Shown: piece after piece, positions 16,683 through 25,937 of the stretch
Position numbering within the stretch: the first letter of the stretch is position 1
Layout: each line of letters opens with the position of its first letter
Assembly (NCBI GenBank): GCA_035447605.1
Contig: DAOTHJ010000009.1
Coordinates: forward strand, 6,952 to 70,951
Source: UMGS1668 sp035447605
Lineage (GTDB): Bacteria > Bacillota > Clostridia > Oscillospirales > Ruminococcaceae
Direction: 5' to 3'
DNA length: 64,000 bases
Position numbers and translations under genes: made by a program
Notes under the pieces: model-generated
What the model was told of the DNA's origin: nothing
What the model saw: the letters and a program-made list of their open reading frames with translations, nothing else
Databases searched by the model: none

Positions 16683-17593
16683 TCCCGAATCTCCTTTCCC
16701 GTAATGGCGATAAACGCGTCGTCCATGGTACCGGTTGTCACCTCAAAACCGGAGATGGAATCCGAGACCTTTTGCAGAATCGGCAGGGCCGACATGGTGG
16801 AGGGGATGGAGACGAAAATCCGGTCGGCCTTCTGCGTATAGGGGAAAGCCTCCGCCTCCAGCAGCGCGGCGGTTTTCTGCGGATCCGTGCAGACGAGGGA
16901 GAGCTTGTCGGTCGTATAGATTTCTTTGAGATAGGAAGGCGTGCCCTTCGCGACGATCTGACCGTCGTCGATGACGATCACATAGTCGGCCCCGGCGGCC
17001 TCCTCCATGTAATGCGTGGTGAGAAAAACGGTCATCCCGGTATCCCTTTGCAGCGCGGTGACGGTCTCCCACACGCTCTTGCGCGTCTGCGGGTCGAGGC
17101 CGGTCGTCGGCTCGTCGAGGAAAAGAATCTTCGGCGTGTTGACGAGCGCCCGCGCGATATCGCAGCGCCTCCTCTGCCCGCCCGAGAGTTTCCCGTAGGG
17201 CCGCTTCAGGATCTCGGAGATGCCTGTGACCCGCGCAACCTTCTCGGCGGTCTCGCGGAGTTCCTGCCCCTTGAGCCCATAAAAGCCGCCGCGGATCTCC
17301 AGATTCTCCTGCACGGTCAGCAGGTTGTCGAGCAAACTGTCCTGAAACACCGCCCCGATGACGGAGCGGATCGCGTCGTCCTCCTCGCCGAGCACATGCC
17401 CGTCCACAACGACTTTACCGGCATCCGGCCGGAGAAACGTGCAGATGATGTCGATCGTCGTGGATTTTCCGGCGCCGTTCGGCCCGAGGAAAGCGAAGAT
17501 CTTTCCGCTTTCGATGTAAAAATCCAGCCCTTTTACCGCTTGGACGTCCCCGTAGGACTTCCGCAGCCCGGAGACCTCGATGATTTTGCTCAA
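16679..17593 (-). CDS. ABC transporter ATP-binding protein (exporter)
   Basis: A 304-residue ATPase with Walker A GPNGAGKST, signature LSGGQRRR, Walker B KILFLDEPT and the switch His in FLTTHYMEEA, plus a C-terminal DUF4162-like extension. Belongs to the DrrA/ABC-2 daunorubicin-type group; substrate unknown. TTG at 17591-17593 is taken as start because GGAGG lies 7 nt upstream and the conserved region (SKIIEVSGLRKSYG) begins there; an upstream ATG has no such site. Confidence 0.9.
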   Translation of the reverse strand: MSKIIEVSGLRKSYGDVQAVKGLDFYIESGKIFAFLGPNGAGKSTTIDIICTFLRPDAGKVVVDGHVLGEEDDAIRSVIGAVFQDSLLDNLLTVQENLEIRGGFYGLKGQELRETAEKVARVTGISEILKRPYGKLSGGQRRRCDIARALVNTPKILFLDEPTTGLDPQTRKSVWETVTALQRDTGMTVFLTTHYMEEAAGADYVIVIDDGQIVAKGTPSYLKEIYTTDKLSLVCTDPQKTAALLEAEAFPYTQKADRIFVSIPSTMSALPILQKVSDSISGFEVTTGTMDDAFIAITGKEIRE

Positions 17594-17772
17594 AAGATGC
17601 ACCTCCAATATTCGGAGCTTTCCATATAATGTAAAAATCATATCATAAAATCCACAGGAAGACAAGAGCTTGGCAAAATCGCTCCTGCCAGAGCGGGCTA
17701 TGCAATCCGGGCTTTTTATATTACAATAGAAATGGTTTTATGAAATAAAAAGACAAAGAGGAGCGGATCCGC

Positions 17773-18378
17773 ATGGAAATCAGACGGGCAAGCGAGCTCG
17801 GAAAAGATATCCGGAAAGAGATCAGCGATATTTTCGTGGCCGGTTTTTTCCAGTGGCTACGGTATTTTTCCAAAGACCCCGAAAAACTGTCCCGCGCGCT
17901 GGCCCATATGTTTCGCCCGGAGGCCTTTTATGCCGCGGCGGAGGACGGAAAGATTTTGGGAATCGCCGCCTGTACGGACGGAAAGACTTCCTCCGTACAG
18001 ATTCAAACGAAAGAACTGCGGCACCATCTGGGATTTGTTATGGGGAGCTTCGCGGGGCTTCAGTTAAAAAGGGAACTTGAAAACCGCCCCTATCCCTTCC
18101 CGCTCGAGCCCGGCGCCGGCTCCATCGAATTCGTCGCGACCGATCCGAAACACCTCGGACAGGGCGTCGCCTCGGCGATCCTCCGGCATATCTTTTCGGA
18201 TACCCCGTACCGCGCCTATGTATTGGAGGTTGCGGATACCAACGCGCCCGCGGTTCGGCTCTACGAAAAGCTCGGCTTCCGGGAATTCCTGCGCGTGCCG
18301 AATAAGTACAGCAAGCAGAGCGGAATCAACGCTTTTATCTATATGAAATATGAAAAGGAAAACGATGCCCGGCCCTAA
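17773..18378 (+). CDS. GNAT family N-acetyltransferase
   Basis: A 201-residue acetyltransferase. The acetyl-CoA binding region is visible as SIEFVATDPKHLGQGVASAIL (motif A, about 117-137) followed by YVLEVADTNAPAVRLYEKLGFREF (motif B). Start at ATG 17773 with GAGGAG before it. Divergent from the ABC exporter. Acceptor substrate unknown. Confidence 0.85.
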   Translation: MEIRRASELGKDIRKEISDIFVAGFFQWLRYFSKDPEKLSRALAHMFRPEAFYAAAEDGKILGIAACTDGKTSSVQIQTKELRHHLGFVMGSFAGLQLKRELENRPYPFPLEPGAGSIEFVATDPKHLGQGVASAILRHIFSDTPYRAYVLEVADTNAPAVRLYEKLGFREFLRVPNKYSKQSGINAFIYMKYEKENDARP

Positions 18379-18604
18379 AAGGCATCCGTAAAAAACGGAC
18401 GGGCTTCCTCTGCGGCCGACGGGTATTATGCCTGTTTGACCTTGTGATCCTTTTAAAGAACCGGTTTGGGCGGACACAAAAAGGCAGGGCTTCGGACGGA
18501 GAAAGGCGCCTTCCGTCCGGTCCGCTTCGGATTTTGGAGGGGAATAAAAACAAAACGGCTCCCCACATTGTGAGGAGCACGCATTGCTTACAGGCGCGGC
18601 CTGT

Positions 18605-18681
18605 TGGCGTCCCCGGAGGGATTCGAACCCTCGGCCTTCCGCTTAGGAGGCGGACGCTCTATCCTGCTGAGCTACGGAGAC
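18605..18681 (-). tRNA. tRNA-Arg (anticodon CCT)
   Basis: Folds as a complete cloverleaf on the minus strand: acceptor GTCTCCG/CGGGGAC, D-arm AGCTCAGCAGGATAGAGC, anticodon stem TCCGC/GCGGA with loop CTCCTAA, T-arm with GGTTCGAATCC, encoded CCA. The anticodon CCT reads AGG. Confidence 0.95.
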
Positions 18682-18709
18682 AAGACGGCTATCCAAAAGC
18701 GCCTTGTCT
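18682..18709. other. Spacer between tRNA-Arg and its promoter
   Basis: Short leader of the tRNA transcript; no further element seen. Confidence 0.4.
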
Positions 18710-18738
18710 ATTTTAATCTCCGCAAACGGGTTTGTCAA
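18710..18738 (-). promoter_or_regulatory. Promoter of tRNA-Arg
   Basis: On the minus strand TTGACA (18738-18733), 17-bp spacer, TAAAAT (18715-18710), about 29 bp before the mature tRNA. Confidence 0.8.
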
Positions 18739-19091
18739 TCGGCTGTCCTCTTCGGCGCGGGCTTCCTTTCATGGCATCGGAAGATGCCGGAACATCTTGA
18801 ACGGCGTGGGGGATGAACCCTTGCCGAACAGCTACAAGGAACCTGCCGGAAAAATCCGGGCCTTTTGCTCCGCAACCGGGCGGGGGGCTTTTTTTGCGCC
18901 CGGAGTAGGATGAAAACACCCGCCGGATTTTGCCGGGGCCGCTGTATCCCTAAAGGCCGCCTGTTCGCGCCGGGATCGAGCGGATTTTTATTTTTGCGGG
19001 GGCATCTCTGCCCGTACCGAAGGCCGCTTTCGCTTTTGCGGCGGCGTGCCCGGCTTTGAACTCCTTGGGAAATTCCGTTTTCATGCCCCCG
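18739..19091. other. Intergenic segment, nothing recognised
   Basis: About 350 bp between the tRNA promoter and the promoter of the NUDIX-DUF5131 operon. No open frame with coding character, repeat or terminator that I can support. Confidence 0.5.
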
Positions 19092-19120
19092 TTTGACTTG
19101 ACGCCGGGATGGGGGTACAA
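19092..19120 (+). promoter_or_regulatory. Promoter of the NUDIX-DUF5131-NUDIX operon
   Basis: TTGACT at 19092-19097, 17-bp spacer, TACAAT at 19115-19120, 31 bp before the first start codon. Confidence 0.78.
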
Positions 19121-19151
19121 TAATCCGTATGAAAAGCCCGGGGGGTATGGT

Positions 19152-19544
19152 ATGAAAAAGGATGTCTCCGCCGCCGTCATCGAAGACGGACAGGGCCGGA
19201 TTCTGATTTGCAGGCGGCGCGAGGGCGGGAGCTGCGCCCATCTCTGGGAATTCGCCGGCGGCAAGCGCGAGGAAGGCGAAACCGATGAGGAATGCCTGAT
19301 CCGCGAGTGCCGCGAGGAACTGGACGTCGAAATTACCGTCGGCGGGCTGCTGCTCGAGACCTTCCACCGCTACCCGGAATATGACGTCGATATCAAATTC
19401 TTTTCCGCAGAGATCGTCTCCGGCGAGCCGAAGCTGCTCGTGCACGAAACATTACGCTGGGCCGGCCCGGAGGATTTTGACGGGCTGGAATTCTGCCCGG
19501 CGGACCGGGAGATTCTGAAGCTCCTCTCCGCAAAACAGGGGTAA
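19152..19544 (+). CDS. MutT-like NUDIX hydrolase (8-oxo-dGTP diphosphatase type)
   Basis: A 130-residue MutT-size protein. The opening VSAAVIEDGQGRILICRRR and WEFAGGKREEGETDEECLIRECREEL contain the Nudix box (about 36-58), and the WEFAGGK context is typical of 8-oxo-(d)GTP diphosphatases. First gene of a three-gene operon; 5 bp separate it from the DUF5131 gene. Start ATG 19152 has only a G-rich ribosome site. Confidence 0.83.
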   Translation: MKKDVSAAVIEDGQGRILICRRREGGSCAHLWEFAGGKREEGETDEECLIRECREELDVEITVGGLLLETFHRYPEYDVDIKFFSAEIVSGEPKLLVHETLRWAGPEDFDGLEFCPADREILKLLSAKQG

Positions 19545-19549
19545 CACGT

Positions 19550-20290
19550 ATGGAATCGTTCGTCTGGAATCCCTGGCACGGCTGCCGGAAATATTCCGAG
19601 GGCTGCCTGCACTGCTACGTCTACCGCCGGGACGAATCCGTCGGGAAGGACGCCTCCGTTGTGGCGAAGACGGCCTCGTTTTCTGACGCGGTAAAAAAGG
19701 ACCGCGGCGGAAACTGGAAATGGCCCTCCGGCAGCGAGATCTGGCTCTGTCTCTCCTCAGATTTCTTCCTTGAAGAGGCCGATCCGTGGCGGGATGAAGT
19801 CTGGGATATGGTGCGGCAGCGGCCGGACCTCTTTTTTCGCATTATCACCAAGCGGATCGCCCGTTTTATGGACTGCGTGCCGGAGGATTGGGGCGGCGGC
19901 TGGGAGAATGTCTCCGTCGGCTGCACGGTCGAGAATCAGCGGCGCTGCGACGAGAGGCTTTCGCTGTTTCTCTCGCTGCCGATTCAAAACCGCTTTCTCG
20001 TCTGCGAACCGCTTCTCGAGAGGATCAATCTCGGGGTAATCCCAAAGGGAACTCTGGCGAGCGTGATCGCCGGCGGAGAGAGCGGGCCGGGCGCGCGCAC
20101 CTGCGAGTACAGATGGGTGCTGGATCTGCGGCGGCAGTGCGTGGAAAACGGCGTCCGCTTTCATTTCAAGCAGACCGGCGCCAACTTCGTCAAGGATGGG
20201 AAACGCTACGCGATTCCAAGAAAAGATCAGATCCCGCAGGCGGGAAAGGCCTGCATCGACTACGAGCCGGAAGGAGGCCTTGCGGAATGA
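19550..20290 (+). CDS. DUF5131 (phage Gp37/Gp68-like) protein
   Basis: A 246-residue protein with the family's N-terminal WNPWHGCRKYSEGCLHCYV, whose cysteines (C-x6-C-x2-C) recall a radical-SAM cluster site, and later GGESGPGAR and FHFKQTG. The family is found in phages and bacteria; a radical-SAM-like barrel is predicted for it but no reaction is established. Sandwiched between two NUDIX hydrolases, overlapping the second by ATGA, so the three are probably co-translated. Confidence 0.78.
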   Translation: MESFVWNPWHGCRKYSEGCLHCYVYRRDESVGKDASVVAKTASFSDAVKKDRGGNWKWPSGSEIWLCLSSDFFLEEADPWRDEVWDMVRQRPDLFFRIITKRIARFMDCVPEDWGGGWENVSVGCTVENQRRCDERLSLFLSLPIQNRFLVCEPLLERINLGVIPKGTLASVIAGGESGPGARTCEYRWVLDLRRQCVENGVRFHFKQTGANFVKDGKRYAIPRKDQIPQAGKACIDYEPEGGLAE

Positions 20291-20778
20291 TCCAATCGAC
20301 GCTCTGCTATATCGAGTACGGCGGGGACTATCTGATGCTCCACCGGGTTAAGAAGGAGCACGACGCCAATAAAGACAAATGGATCGGCGTCGGCGGCAAG
20401 TTTGAGGATAAGGAAAGCCCGGAGGACTGCATGCTCCGCGAGGTGCGCGAGGAGACCGGCCTCGTGCTCAAAGAATACCGCTACCGGGGAATCGTCACCT
20501 TCGTCTCCGACGAGTGGGAGACCGAGTATATGCACCTCTTCACCGCGCCGGCGCCGGAAGAGGGCCTGCCTCAGGGCGATGGGAACGCCCCTTCCTGCGA
20601 CGAGGGAGACCTTGAATGGGTGCCGAAACAGCAAATTTTGCAGCTCCCGATCTGGGAGGGCGACCGGATTTTTTTGCAGCTGCTGGCCGAAGAGCATCCG
20701 TTTTTTTCGCTGAAGCTCGAATATCGGGGAGAACGGTTGGTTTCCGCCGTATTGGACGGAAAATCGCTGAAAATATAG
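20287..20778 (+). CDS. NUDIX hydrolase (8-oxo-dGTP diphosphatase / YtkD-like size)
   Basis: A 163-residue NUDIX protein: LCYIEYGGDYLMLHRVKKE, then GVGGKFEDKESPEDCMLREVREETG with the complete box (about 38-60). The C-terminal third with WVPKQQILQLPIWEGDRIF is typical of 8-oxo-dGTP diphosphatase homologues in Firmicutes. Overlaps the DUF5131 stop. Confidence 0.83.
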   Translation: MIQSTLCYIEYGGDYLMLHRVKKEHDANKDKWIGVGGKFEDKESPEDCMLREVREETGLVLKEYRYRGIVTFVSDEWETEYMHLFTAPAPEEGLPQGDGNAPSCDEGDLEWVPKQQILQLPIWEGDRIFLQLLAEEHPFFSLKLEYRGERLVSAVLDGKSLKI

Positions 20779-20810
20779 ATAAGATTCGTAAAAAATGCCT
20801 GTACCAATGA

Positions 20811-20839
20811 TTGACAGAACACAAAATTGGAAGTATACT
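20811..20839 (+). promoter_or_regulatory. Promoter of the DUF2284 gene
   Basis: TTGACA at 20811-20816, 17-bp spacer, TATACT at 20834-20839; start codon 25 bp later. Confidence 0.82.
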
Positions 20840-20863
20840 GGACGCGGAAAGGAAGCGGCAGCC

Positions 20864-21412
20864 ATGAATGATGAAATCAAAAAACTTGCCGAGGATCTCG
20901 GCTTTGATCCCAAGGTCGGAGAGCTCCCTGCAAGGTTGGTTCCCTGCGATGCAACTCTGAGGAGATTTTGCGTTCAGAACGCATGCGGACAGTATAAACG
21001 GTGCTGGCAGTGTCCGCCGGCCGTGGGCGCCGCGGAGACACTGATCGCCCAGTTACATAACTATAAAGATGCCCTTGTTTTCACCAACGAGTACCCCTGC
21101 ACGGATTATAAGGATGCCGAGCAGGTCGAAAAAATGCATGTCGCCCATGAGCGCCGCAGCCAGTTGCTCTGGATGTCGATGCAGAAACTCGGATATTCCA
21201 AGAAAAACGCCCGCCTCCTGACCGTCGGCGGCTGCCATCTGTGCCCGGAGTGCGCCTGCATCACCGGCGAGCCTTGCCGCCATCCCGATATCGCCTGCCC
21301 GTCGTTGAGCGCCTACTGCGTCAACTGCACCGAGCTCGGCAAGCTGACCGGCCAGAATTTTGCCGGAGATCACGGCGGCTGCGTCTTCATCGCCATCGTC
21401 CTGCTGAAATAA
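20864..21412 (+). CDS. DUF2284 metal-binding protein
   Basis: A 182-residue cysteine-rich cytoplasmic protein of the DUF2284 family. Cysteine clusters include C-x-C-x-CGQYKRCWQCPP near the N-terminus and GGCHLCPECACITGEPCRHP near 125-145, suggesting Fe-S or zinc sites. Function unknown. Own promoter and terminator; AAAGGAAG precedes the ATG at 20864. Confidence 0.82.
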   Translation: MNDEIKKLAEDLGFDPKVGELPARLVPCDATLRRFCVQNACGQYKRCWQCPPAVGAAETLIAQLHNYKDALVFTNEYPCTDYKDAEQVEKMHVAHERRSQLLWMSMQKLGYSKKNARLLTVGGCHLCPECACITGEPCRHPDIACPSLSAYCVNCTELGKLTGQNFAGDHGGCVFIAIVLLK

Positions 21413-21428
21413 AAAAGATTAAACAAAA

Positions 21429-21461
21429 GGCCCTTCCGGGAAACCGGAGGGGTCTTTTTTT
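21429..21461 (+). terminator. Rho-independent terminator after DUF2284
   Basis: GGCCCTTCCGG / CCGGAGGGGTC stem with GAAA loop followed by T7. Confidence 0.88.
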
Positions 21462-21813
21462 CTCAGAGAAAGAAGTTCGGTTAAGAAACGCCGGGAAGAT
21501 TTTTTCCATGCGCCGGACTGGGCGCGTATAGAAAGATGACTGCTGTCCCAAACGCTCAGGGGCTGATTTTCCGTAGCTCGCGGGTCGGCCATACGGGAAA
21601 CGACTGCTGTCTCGAGCACACGAAGATCGTCTTTTGTATCTCCGGGTACGCGGTATGTCATAGGGCGGAAGTGACCGCTCCACCGGGGAAAAGGGCGAAG
21701 AGAAATCTGCATAGGCGCGGAAACTGCAAAAATAAGGAGGCCGAAAGGAGCCGCGCGCCGCCGGGAACACAGGGCGGGGCTGCTTCGGGCCTCTTTTTTA
21801 TAAAAGGTGGGCC
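21462..21813. other. Intergenic segment with weak internal repetition
   Basis: No gene recognised. GACTGCTGTC occurs at about 21537 and 21602, and a GAGGCC-GAA / TTC-GGCCTC hairpin followed by T6 lies at about 21738-21800 on the plus strand, facing the ATPase stop. Confidence 0.45.
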
Positions 21814-24345
21814 TTATTTTCCCTGCCGCATCAGCATGAGCACCGCGGAGACGAGCGGCACCGCTCCGGAATAGAGCAGCACTTTTCCGATATCTCCCCA
21901 GCCCAGCGGCACGGTATCGAAGATTTCCGCGAGCGACGGAACGTAGATGCAGGCGAGGACGATCGAGAGCGAGACCGCCGACGCGCCGATAAGCTTCCAG
22001 TTATTGAGCAGCCGGATGGTGAAGAGGGAGCGATTTTCGCTCTTGCACTCAAAGGAGTGGACGAGCTGCGTCAATACGAGCGCCGCGAAAGCACAGGTCC
22101 GGGCGGCGGCCAGACTTTCGCCGCTGCGCAGGACCGAGGTGAACGCCAGCAGCACGGAGAGGCCGATCAGGAGCCCGCGCGTGACGATGGTGAAGCCGAG
22201 CCCGCGCGAAAAGACGGATTCGTTCCGCGGCCGGGGCGGCAGGGCCATCGGATCGCTCTGCGGCGGATCAAAACCGAGAGCGATCGCGGGCAGGCCGTCG
22301 GTGACGAGGTTGATCATTAAAATCTGGATCGGCAGCAGCACAACCGGAAGACCAATCAGCATCCCGGCAAACATCGTGACCACCTCTCCGATGTTGCAGG
22401 AGAGCAGGTACCGGATAAATTTGCGGATATTTTCATAGATGATGCGCCCCTCCTCGACCGCGCTGACGAGGGTGGCGAAGTTATCGTCGAGCAGCACGAT
22501 GCCGGAGGCCTCTCGCGTCACGTCGGTGCCGCCCTTGCCCATCGAGACGCCGATATCCGCGGCCCGCACCGCCGGCGCATCGTTGACGCCGTCCCCGGTC
22601 ATGGCGACCGTGTGGCCGGAAGCCTTGAGCGCCCGCACAATCCGCATTTTATGGGCCGGCGTCACCCTCGCGAAGACGCGGATGCCGTCCGCCTTCTCGG
22701 CAAAGCGCCGGTCGGAGAGGGCGTCGATCTCCGCGCCAGTCATCACGGAAGCGCCATCCGCCGGAATGCCGATCTCCCTTGCCACCGCGACGGCCGTATC
22801 CCGGTGGTCGCCGGTGATCATCACGGTGCGGATGCCGGCGCTCCGGCATTTGAGCACGGCCGGCCTCGCCTCCGGCCGCGGCGGATCGGCAAGCCCCGCC
22901 ATCCCGATAAAAGTAAGGCTGTTCTCGGAAATCGGCCCGCCGGAACAGGGCTTAAAGGCAAACGCGATCACCCGGAGCGCCTCGGAGGCCATCCCGGAGA
23001 GCAGCTTTTCCGTCCGCTCCCGTTCCGAAGGGCCGAAGGGCACGATGCGGTCGCCCATCATACAGGAGGAACAGCAGCGCATGAGCACGTCCGGCGCGCC
23101 CTTGGTGAAGACAAACCGTTCCCCGCTTCGTCTGAGCACGGAAACGGACATCCGCTTTCGGGAGGAGTCGAACGGGATCTCCGCCTCGCGCGCGTAGCAG
23201 GAAAGAATCGCCCCGACGTCCGCGCCGGAAGCTCTCGCCATCTCCAGAACGGCAAGCTCCGTCGGGCTTGCGGAGGAGTCGTCCGCCGCGTTGTTGCAGA
23301 GCACCGCGGCGAGCTTCATCTTCTCCCAAACCGCGGGGCAGCCGTCGGCCGGGCCGGAGAGCGAGACCACCCTCCGCACGGTCATTTTATTTTGCGTCAG
23401 CGTACCGGTCTTATCGGAACAGATGATGTCCGCGCAGCCGAGGGCCTCGACCGCGTGCAGCCTGCGGATCAGCGCGTTCTTTTTGAGCATCCGGGAGACG
23501 GCGAGCCCCAGCGAGATCGTGATGACGGCGGTCAGCCCCTCCGGCACCGCCGCGACCGCGAGCGAAAGCCCGGTTAGAAACATATTGAAGGGAGCCTCGC
23601 CGCGCAGCACGCCGGTCAGGGTGACGATTCCGCAGACCGCGAGGCATCCGGCGCCGATCCAGACCGAGAGCCGCGCGAGCCGCCGCTGAAGAGGCGTCTG
23701 CTCCTGCCCGGCCTCTTTGAGCAGGCCCGCAATACCGCCCATTCTGGTATGCATGCCCGTCTCAATGACGAGCGCCCTGCCGTGGCCGGAGGCGACGGTT
23801 GTACCCATATAAAGAAAGCCGGGCTCGCCGGCCATGACCTCTTTTCCGATCGGAACGGATTCCCCGGTCAGCAGGGATTCGTCGGCGGAGAGCGCAAAGG
23901 CCTCCAGCAGCCGGACGTCCGCGGGCACTCGGCACCCGGCGGAGAGCAGGATGACGTCGCCCGGAACGACCTGCGACGCCGGGATCTCGCAGAGCTTCCC
24001 GTCCCGAAGAACCTTCGCGGTCGGGGCGGAGAGCGCCTGAAGCGCCTCAAGGGTCCGCTCCGTGCGGAACTCCTGCAAAAAGCCCAACAGGGCGTTGAGC
24101 AACACAATAGCAAGGATCGTGGCGGCCTCGACGTACTCGCCCATTAATATGGAGATGGCCGTGGAGGCGATCAGAATCAGCGTCAGCGCATCCTTAAACT
24201 GCGAGGCCAGCATCTTTGCGGCGCTCGTATTCCGCTTTCCCTCGAGCACGTTTTCCCCGTATTTCAAGAGCCGGGCGGATGCCTCCGCCGAGGAGAGCCC
24301 TTTCTTTTCCGGCAGGGTACCTGTTTTCAAAGCCGCCGCCTCCAT
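21814..24345 (-). CDS. Calcium-transporting P-type ATPase (P2A)
   Basis: An 843-residue cation pump. TGES is in the actuator domain, PEGL in M4 (AAVPEGLTAVITISLG), the phosphorylated Asp in SDKTGTLTQNKM (about D311), and GDGVND in the P-domain. M5-M6 (LLPIQILMINLVTDGLPAIALGFDPP) matches SERCA-like Ca2+ pumps such as B. subtilis YloB. The ATG at 24345 has a poor ribosome site; a TTG five codons later is preceded by GGAGG at proper spacing and may be the real start. Monocistronic. Confidence 0.9.
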   Translation of the reverse strand: MEAAALKTGTLPEKKGLSSAEASARLLKYGENVLEGKRNTSAAKMLASQFKDALTLILIASTAISILMGEYVEAATILAIVLLNALLGFLQEFRTERTLEALQALSAPTAKVLRDGKLCEIPASQVVPGDVILLSAGCRVPADVRLLEAFALSADESLLTGESVPIGKEVMAGEPGFLYMGTTVASGHGRALVIETGMHTRMGGIAGLLKEAGQEQTPLQRRLARLSVWIGAGCLAVCGIVTLTGVLRGEAPFNMFLTGLSLAVAAVPEGLTAVITISLGLAVSRMLKKNALIRRLHAVEALGCADIICSDKTGTLTQNKMTVRRVVSLSGPADGCPAVWEKMKLAAVLCNNAADDSSASPTELAVLEMARASGADVGAILSCYAREAEIPFDSSRKRMSVSVLRRSGERFVFTKGAPDVLMRCCSSCMMGDRIVPFGPSERERTEKLLSGMASEALRVIAFAFKPCSGGPISENSLTFIGMAGLADPPRPEARPAVLKCRSAGIRTVMITGDHRDTAVAVAREIGIPADGASVMTGAEIDALSDRRFAEKADGIRVFARVTPAHKMRIVRALKASGHTVAMTGDGVNDAPAVRAADIGVSMGKGGTDVTREASGIVLLDDNFATLVSAVEEGRIIYENIRKFIRYLLSCNIGEVVTMFAGMLIGLPVVLLPIQILMINLVTDGLPAIALGFDPPQSDPMALPPRPRNESVFSRGLGFTIVTRGLLIGLSVLLAFTSVLRSGESLAAARTCAFAALVLTQLVHSFECKSENRSLFTIRLLNNWKLIGASAVSLSIVLACIYVPSLAEIFDTVPLGWGDIGKVLLYSGAVPLVSAVLMLMRQGK

Positions 24346-24641
24346 TTATTATTTATATCGGAGGCGTTCCTCCGTCCGTTTTTTCGTAAAAGAGTATGCC
24401 GCGGAGGGACAGGTTATGTTACTTTTTTCGCCCTGTTCCATCGGACGGATCGGCGGGAGTGCCCGGGCTCCGAAAAAAGGAGCGAATTTTCCCGGCAGGG
24501 ACTTTTTCCGAAACGAACGCGCTTTACCGGAATCTGCAGAAGAAAAGGAGTCAGCCAGCCGTTCATCTAAAGCGCGGGGCAGACATCCGGCTGATTCTGT
24601 GATAAAATAAAAAATATCTGAGAAGAAAGGGGGCGGCGAGA
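24346..24641. other. Divergent intergenic region between the ATPase and mutY
   Basis: About 295 bp. No gene. A GTGATAAAATA element at 24599-24609 could be a -10 region for mutY. Confidence 0.4.
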
Positions 24642-25691
24642 ACGGAGTTCAGCCTGCTGCCGGAGCTGCTGCTCCCATGGTACGAAAAGAACAAGCGGGA
24701 TCTGCCGTGGCGCCGGGACCGGGAGCCCTATCACGTCTGGCTCTCGGAGATCATGCTTCAGCAGACGCGCGCCGAGACGGTGAAGGCCTACTATCTCCGC
24801 TTTCTCGAGAGGCTGCCGGCCGCCGCCGATCTCGCGGTCTGCCCCGACGACGAGCTGAATAAACTCTGGGAAGGGCTCGGCTACTACTCCCGCGCGCGGA
24901 ACCTCAAAAAGGCGGCGCAGATCGTCGTCAGGCAGTACGGCGGGCATTTTCCGAAGGACTATGCTTCAGTCCGCGCGCTGCCCGGGATCGGGGACTATAC
25001 CGCCGGGGCCGTCTGTTCCATCTGCTTTGAGCAGAAAACGCCCGCCGTCGACGGAAACGTGCTGCGCGTCTGGTCGCGGCTCTGCGCCTCCTATGAAGAT
25101 ATTTTGAAGCCTGAGACAAAGCGCGCCGCCGCGGAGGCTCTCGCGGCGGTCTATCCCGAGGGGCGGTGCGGCGACTTCACGCAGGCGCTGATGGAACTCG
25201 GTGCCTCGGTCTGCCGGCCAAACGGCGAACCGGACTGCGCCGCCTGCCCGCTTCGGGGCATCTGCCGGGCCGCCGCCGAGGGGCTCTGGGCGGAACTGCC
25301 GGTCCGGGCAAAGAAGCGCCCGCGCCGGGAGGAGGAGCGGACGGTATTTCTGCTCGAATGCGGCGGAAAGTACGCGATTCTGAAGCGGCCTGCGGAGGGC
25401 CTGCTCTCCGGCCTCTGGGAATTCCCAAATGTGGAGGGAAAACGGACGCTGGAGGAGGCGCTTGTCCAAACGGAGGCATGGGGCTGCCGGCCGCGGATGG
25501 TGCAAAAGAGCGTGGAACGGATCCATATCTTCACCCACATCACATGGGAAATGACCGGCTACGCCATCGCCTGCGAAGCAAGGCCGAACTGCTTTGTCTG
25601 GGCGGACGAGGCGGAACTGAGGGCAAAATACTCGCTGCCTACGGCGTTTCGGAAATTCTGTGACTTTCGGCCGGAAGAAAACGGAGATTGA
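24642..25691 (+). CDS. mutY: A/G-specific adenine glycosylase
   Basis: About 350 residues. It removes A mispaired with 8-oxoG. The conserved N-terminus LLPWYEKNKRDLPWRRDREP and VWLSEIMLQQTRAE is present, the Glu of LSEIM (codon at 24747) being the catalytic one. HhH LPGIGDYTAGAV, catalytic Asp in PAVDGNV, and an Fe-S loop C-x7-C-x2-C-x5-C follow; the C-terminal domain is NUDIX-like. The first ATG (24753) lies after the catalytic Glu, and no ATG, GTG or TTG exists in frame upstream. I place the start at ACG 24642, 8 nt after AAGGGGG; CTG at 24654 is an alternative. Confidence 0.88.
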   Translation, partial: TEFSLLPELLLPWYEKNKRDLPWRRDREPYHVWLSEIMLQQTRAETVKAYYLRFLERLPAAADLAVCPDDELNKLWEGLGYYSRARNLKKAAQIVVRQYGGHFPKDYASVRALPGIGDYTAGAVCSICFEQKTPAVDGNVLRVWSRLCASYEDILKPETKRAAAEALAAVYPEGRCGDFTQALMELGASVCRPNGEPDCAACPLRGICRAAAEGLWAELPVRAKKRPRREEERTVFLLECGGKYAILKRPAEGLLSGLWEFPNVEGKRTLEEALVQTEAWGCRPRMVQKSVERIHIFTHITWEMTGYAIACEARPNCFVWADEAELRAKYSLPTAFRKFCDFRPEENGD

Positions 25692-25937
25692 GCGCTTCCG
25701 GAAAGAAAGGGTCGATACGGATTTACCCGGATAAAGTTGCCCCATAGGGAAACCGCTTGTTTATCTCACGGCATTCCGAAAATTTTATAAGTTTCAGGCG
25801 GTGGGACGCGGGAATTGAGCGCTTTCCCAAAACCGGCTTCGGATTTTATCTTGATTTTATAAAAATACGGCTTCCGGCGTCTTTCTGCTTCAAACGGGGC
25901 GGCCGGGAATTCCATGGATACGAAAGGAAGCGACAGG
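25692..25937. other. Intergenic leader before the aldo/keto reductase gene
   Basis: About 245 bp without a supported gene or terminator. Confidence 0.4.

Noticed and set aside
18604..18816. Frame reading EGFEPSAFRLGGGRS
   Set aside because: A well-known false protein made by translating the complement of a tRNA (here tRNA-Arg).
21462..21813. Direct-repeat array based on GACTGCTGTC
   Set aside because: Only two copies of a 10-bp word with differing surroundings; could be chance.
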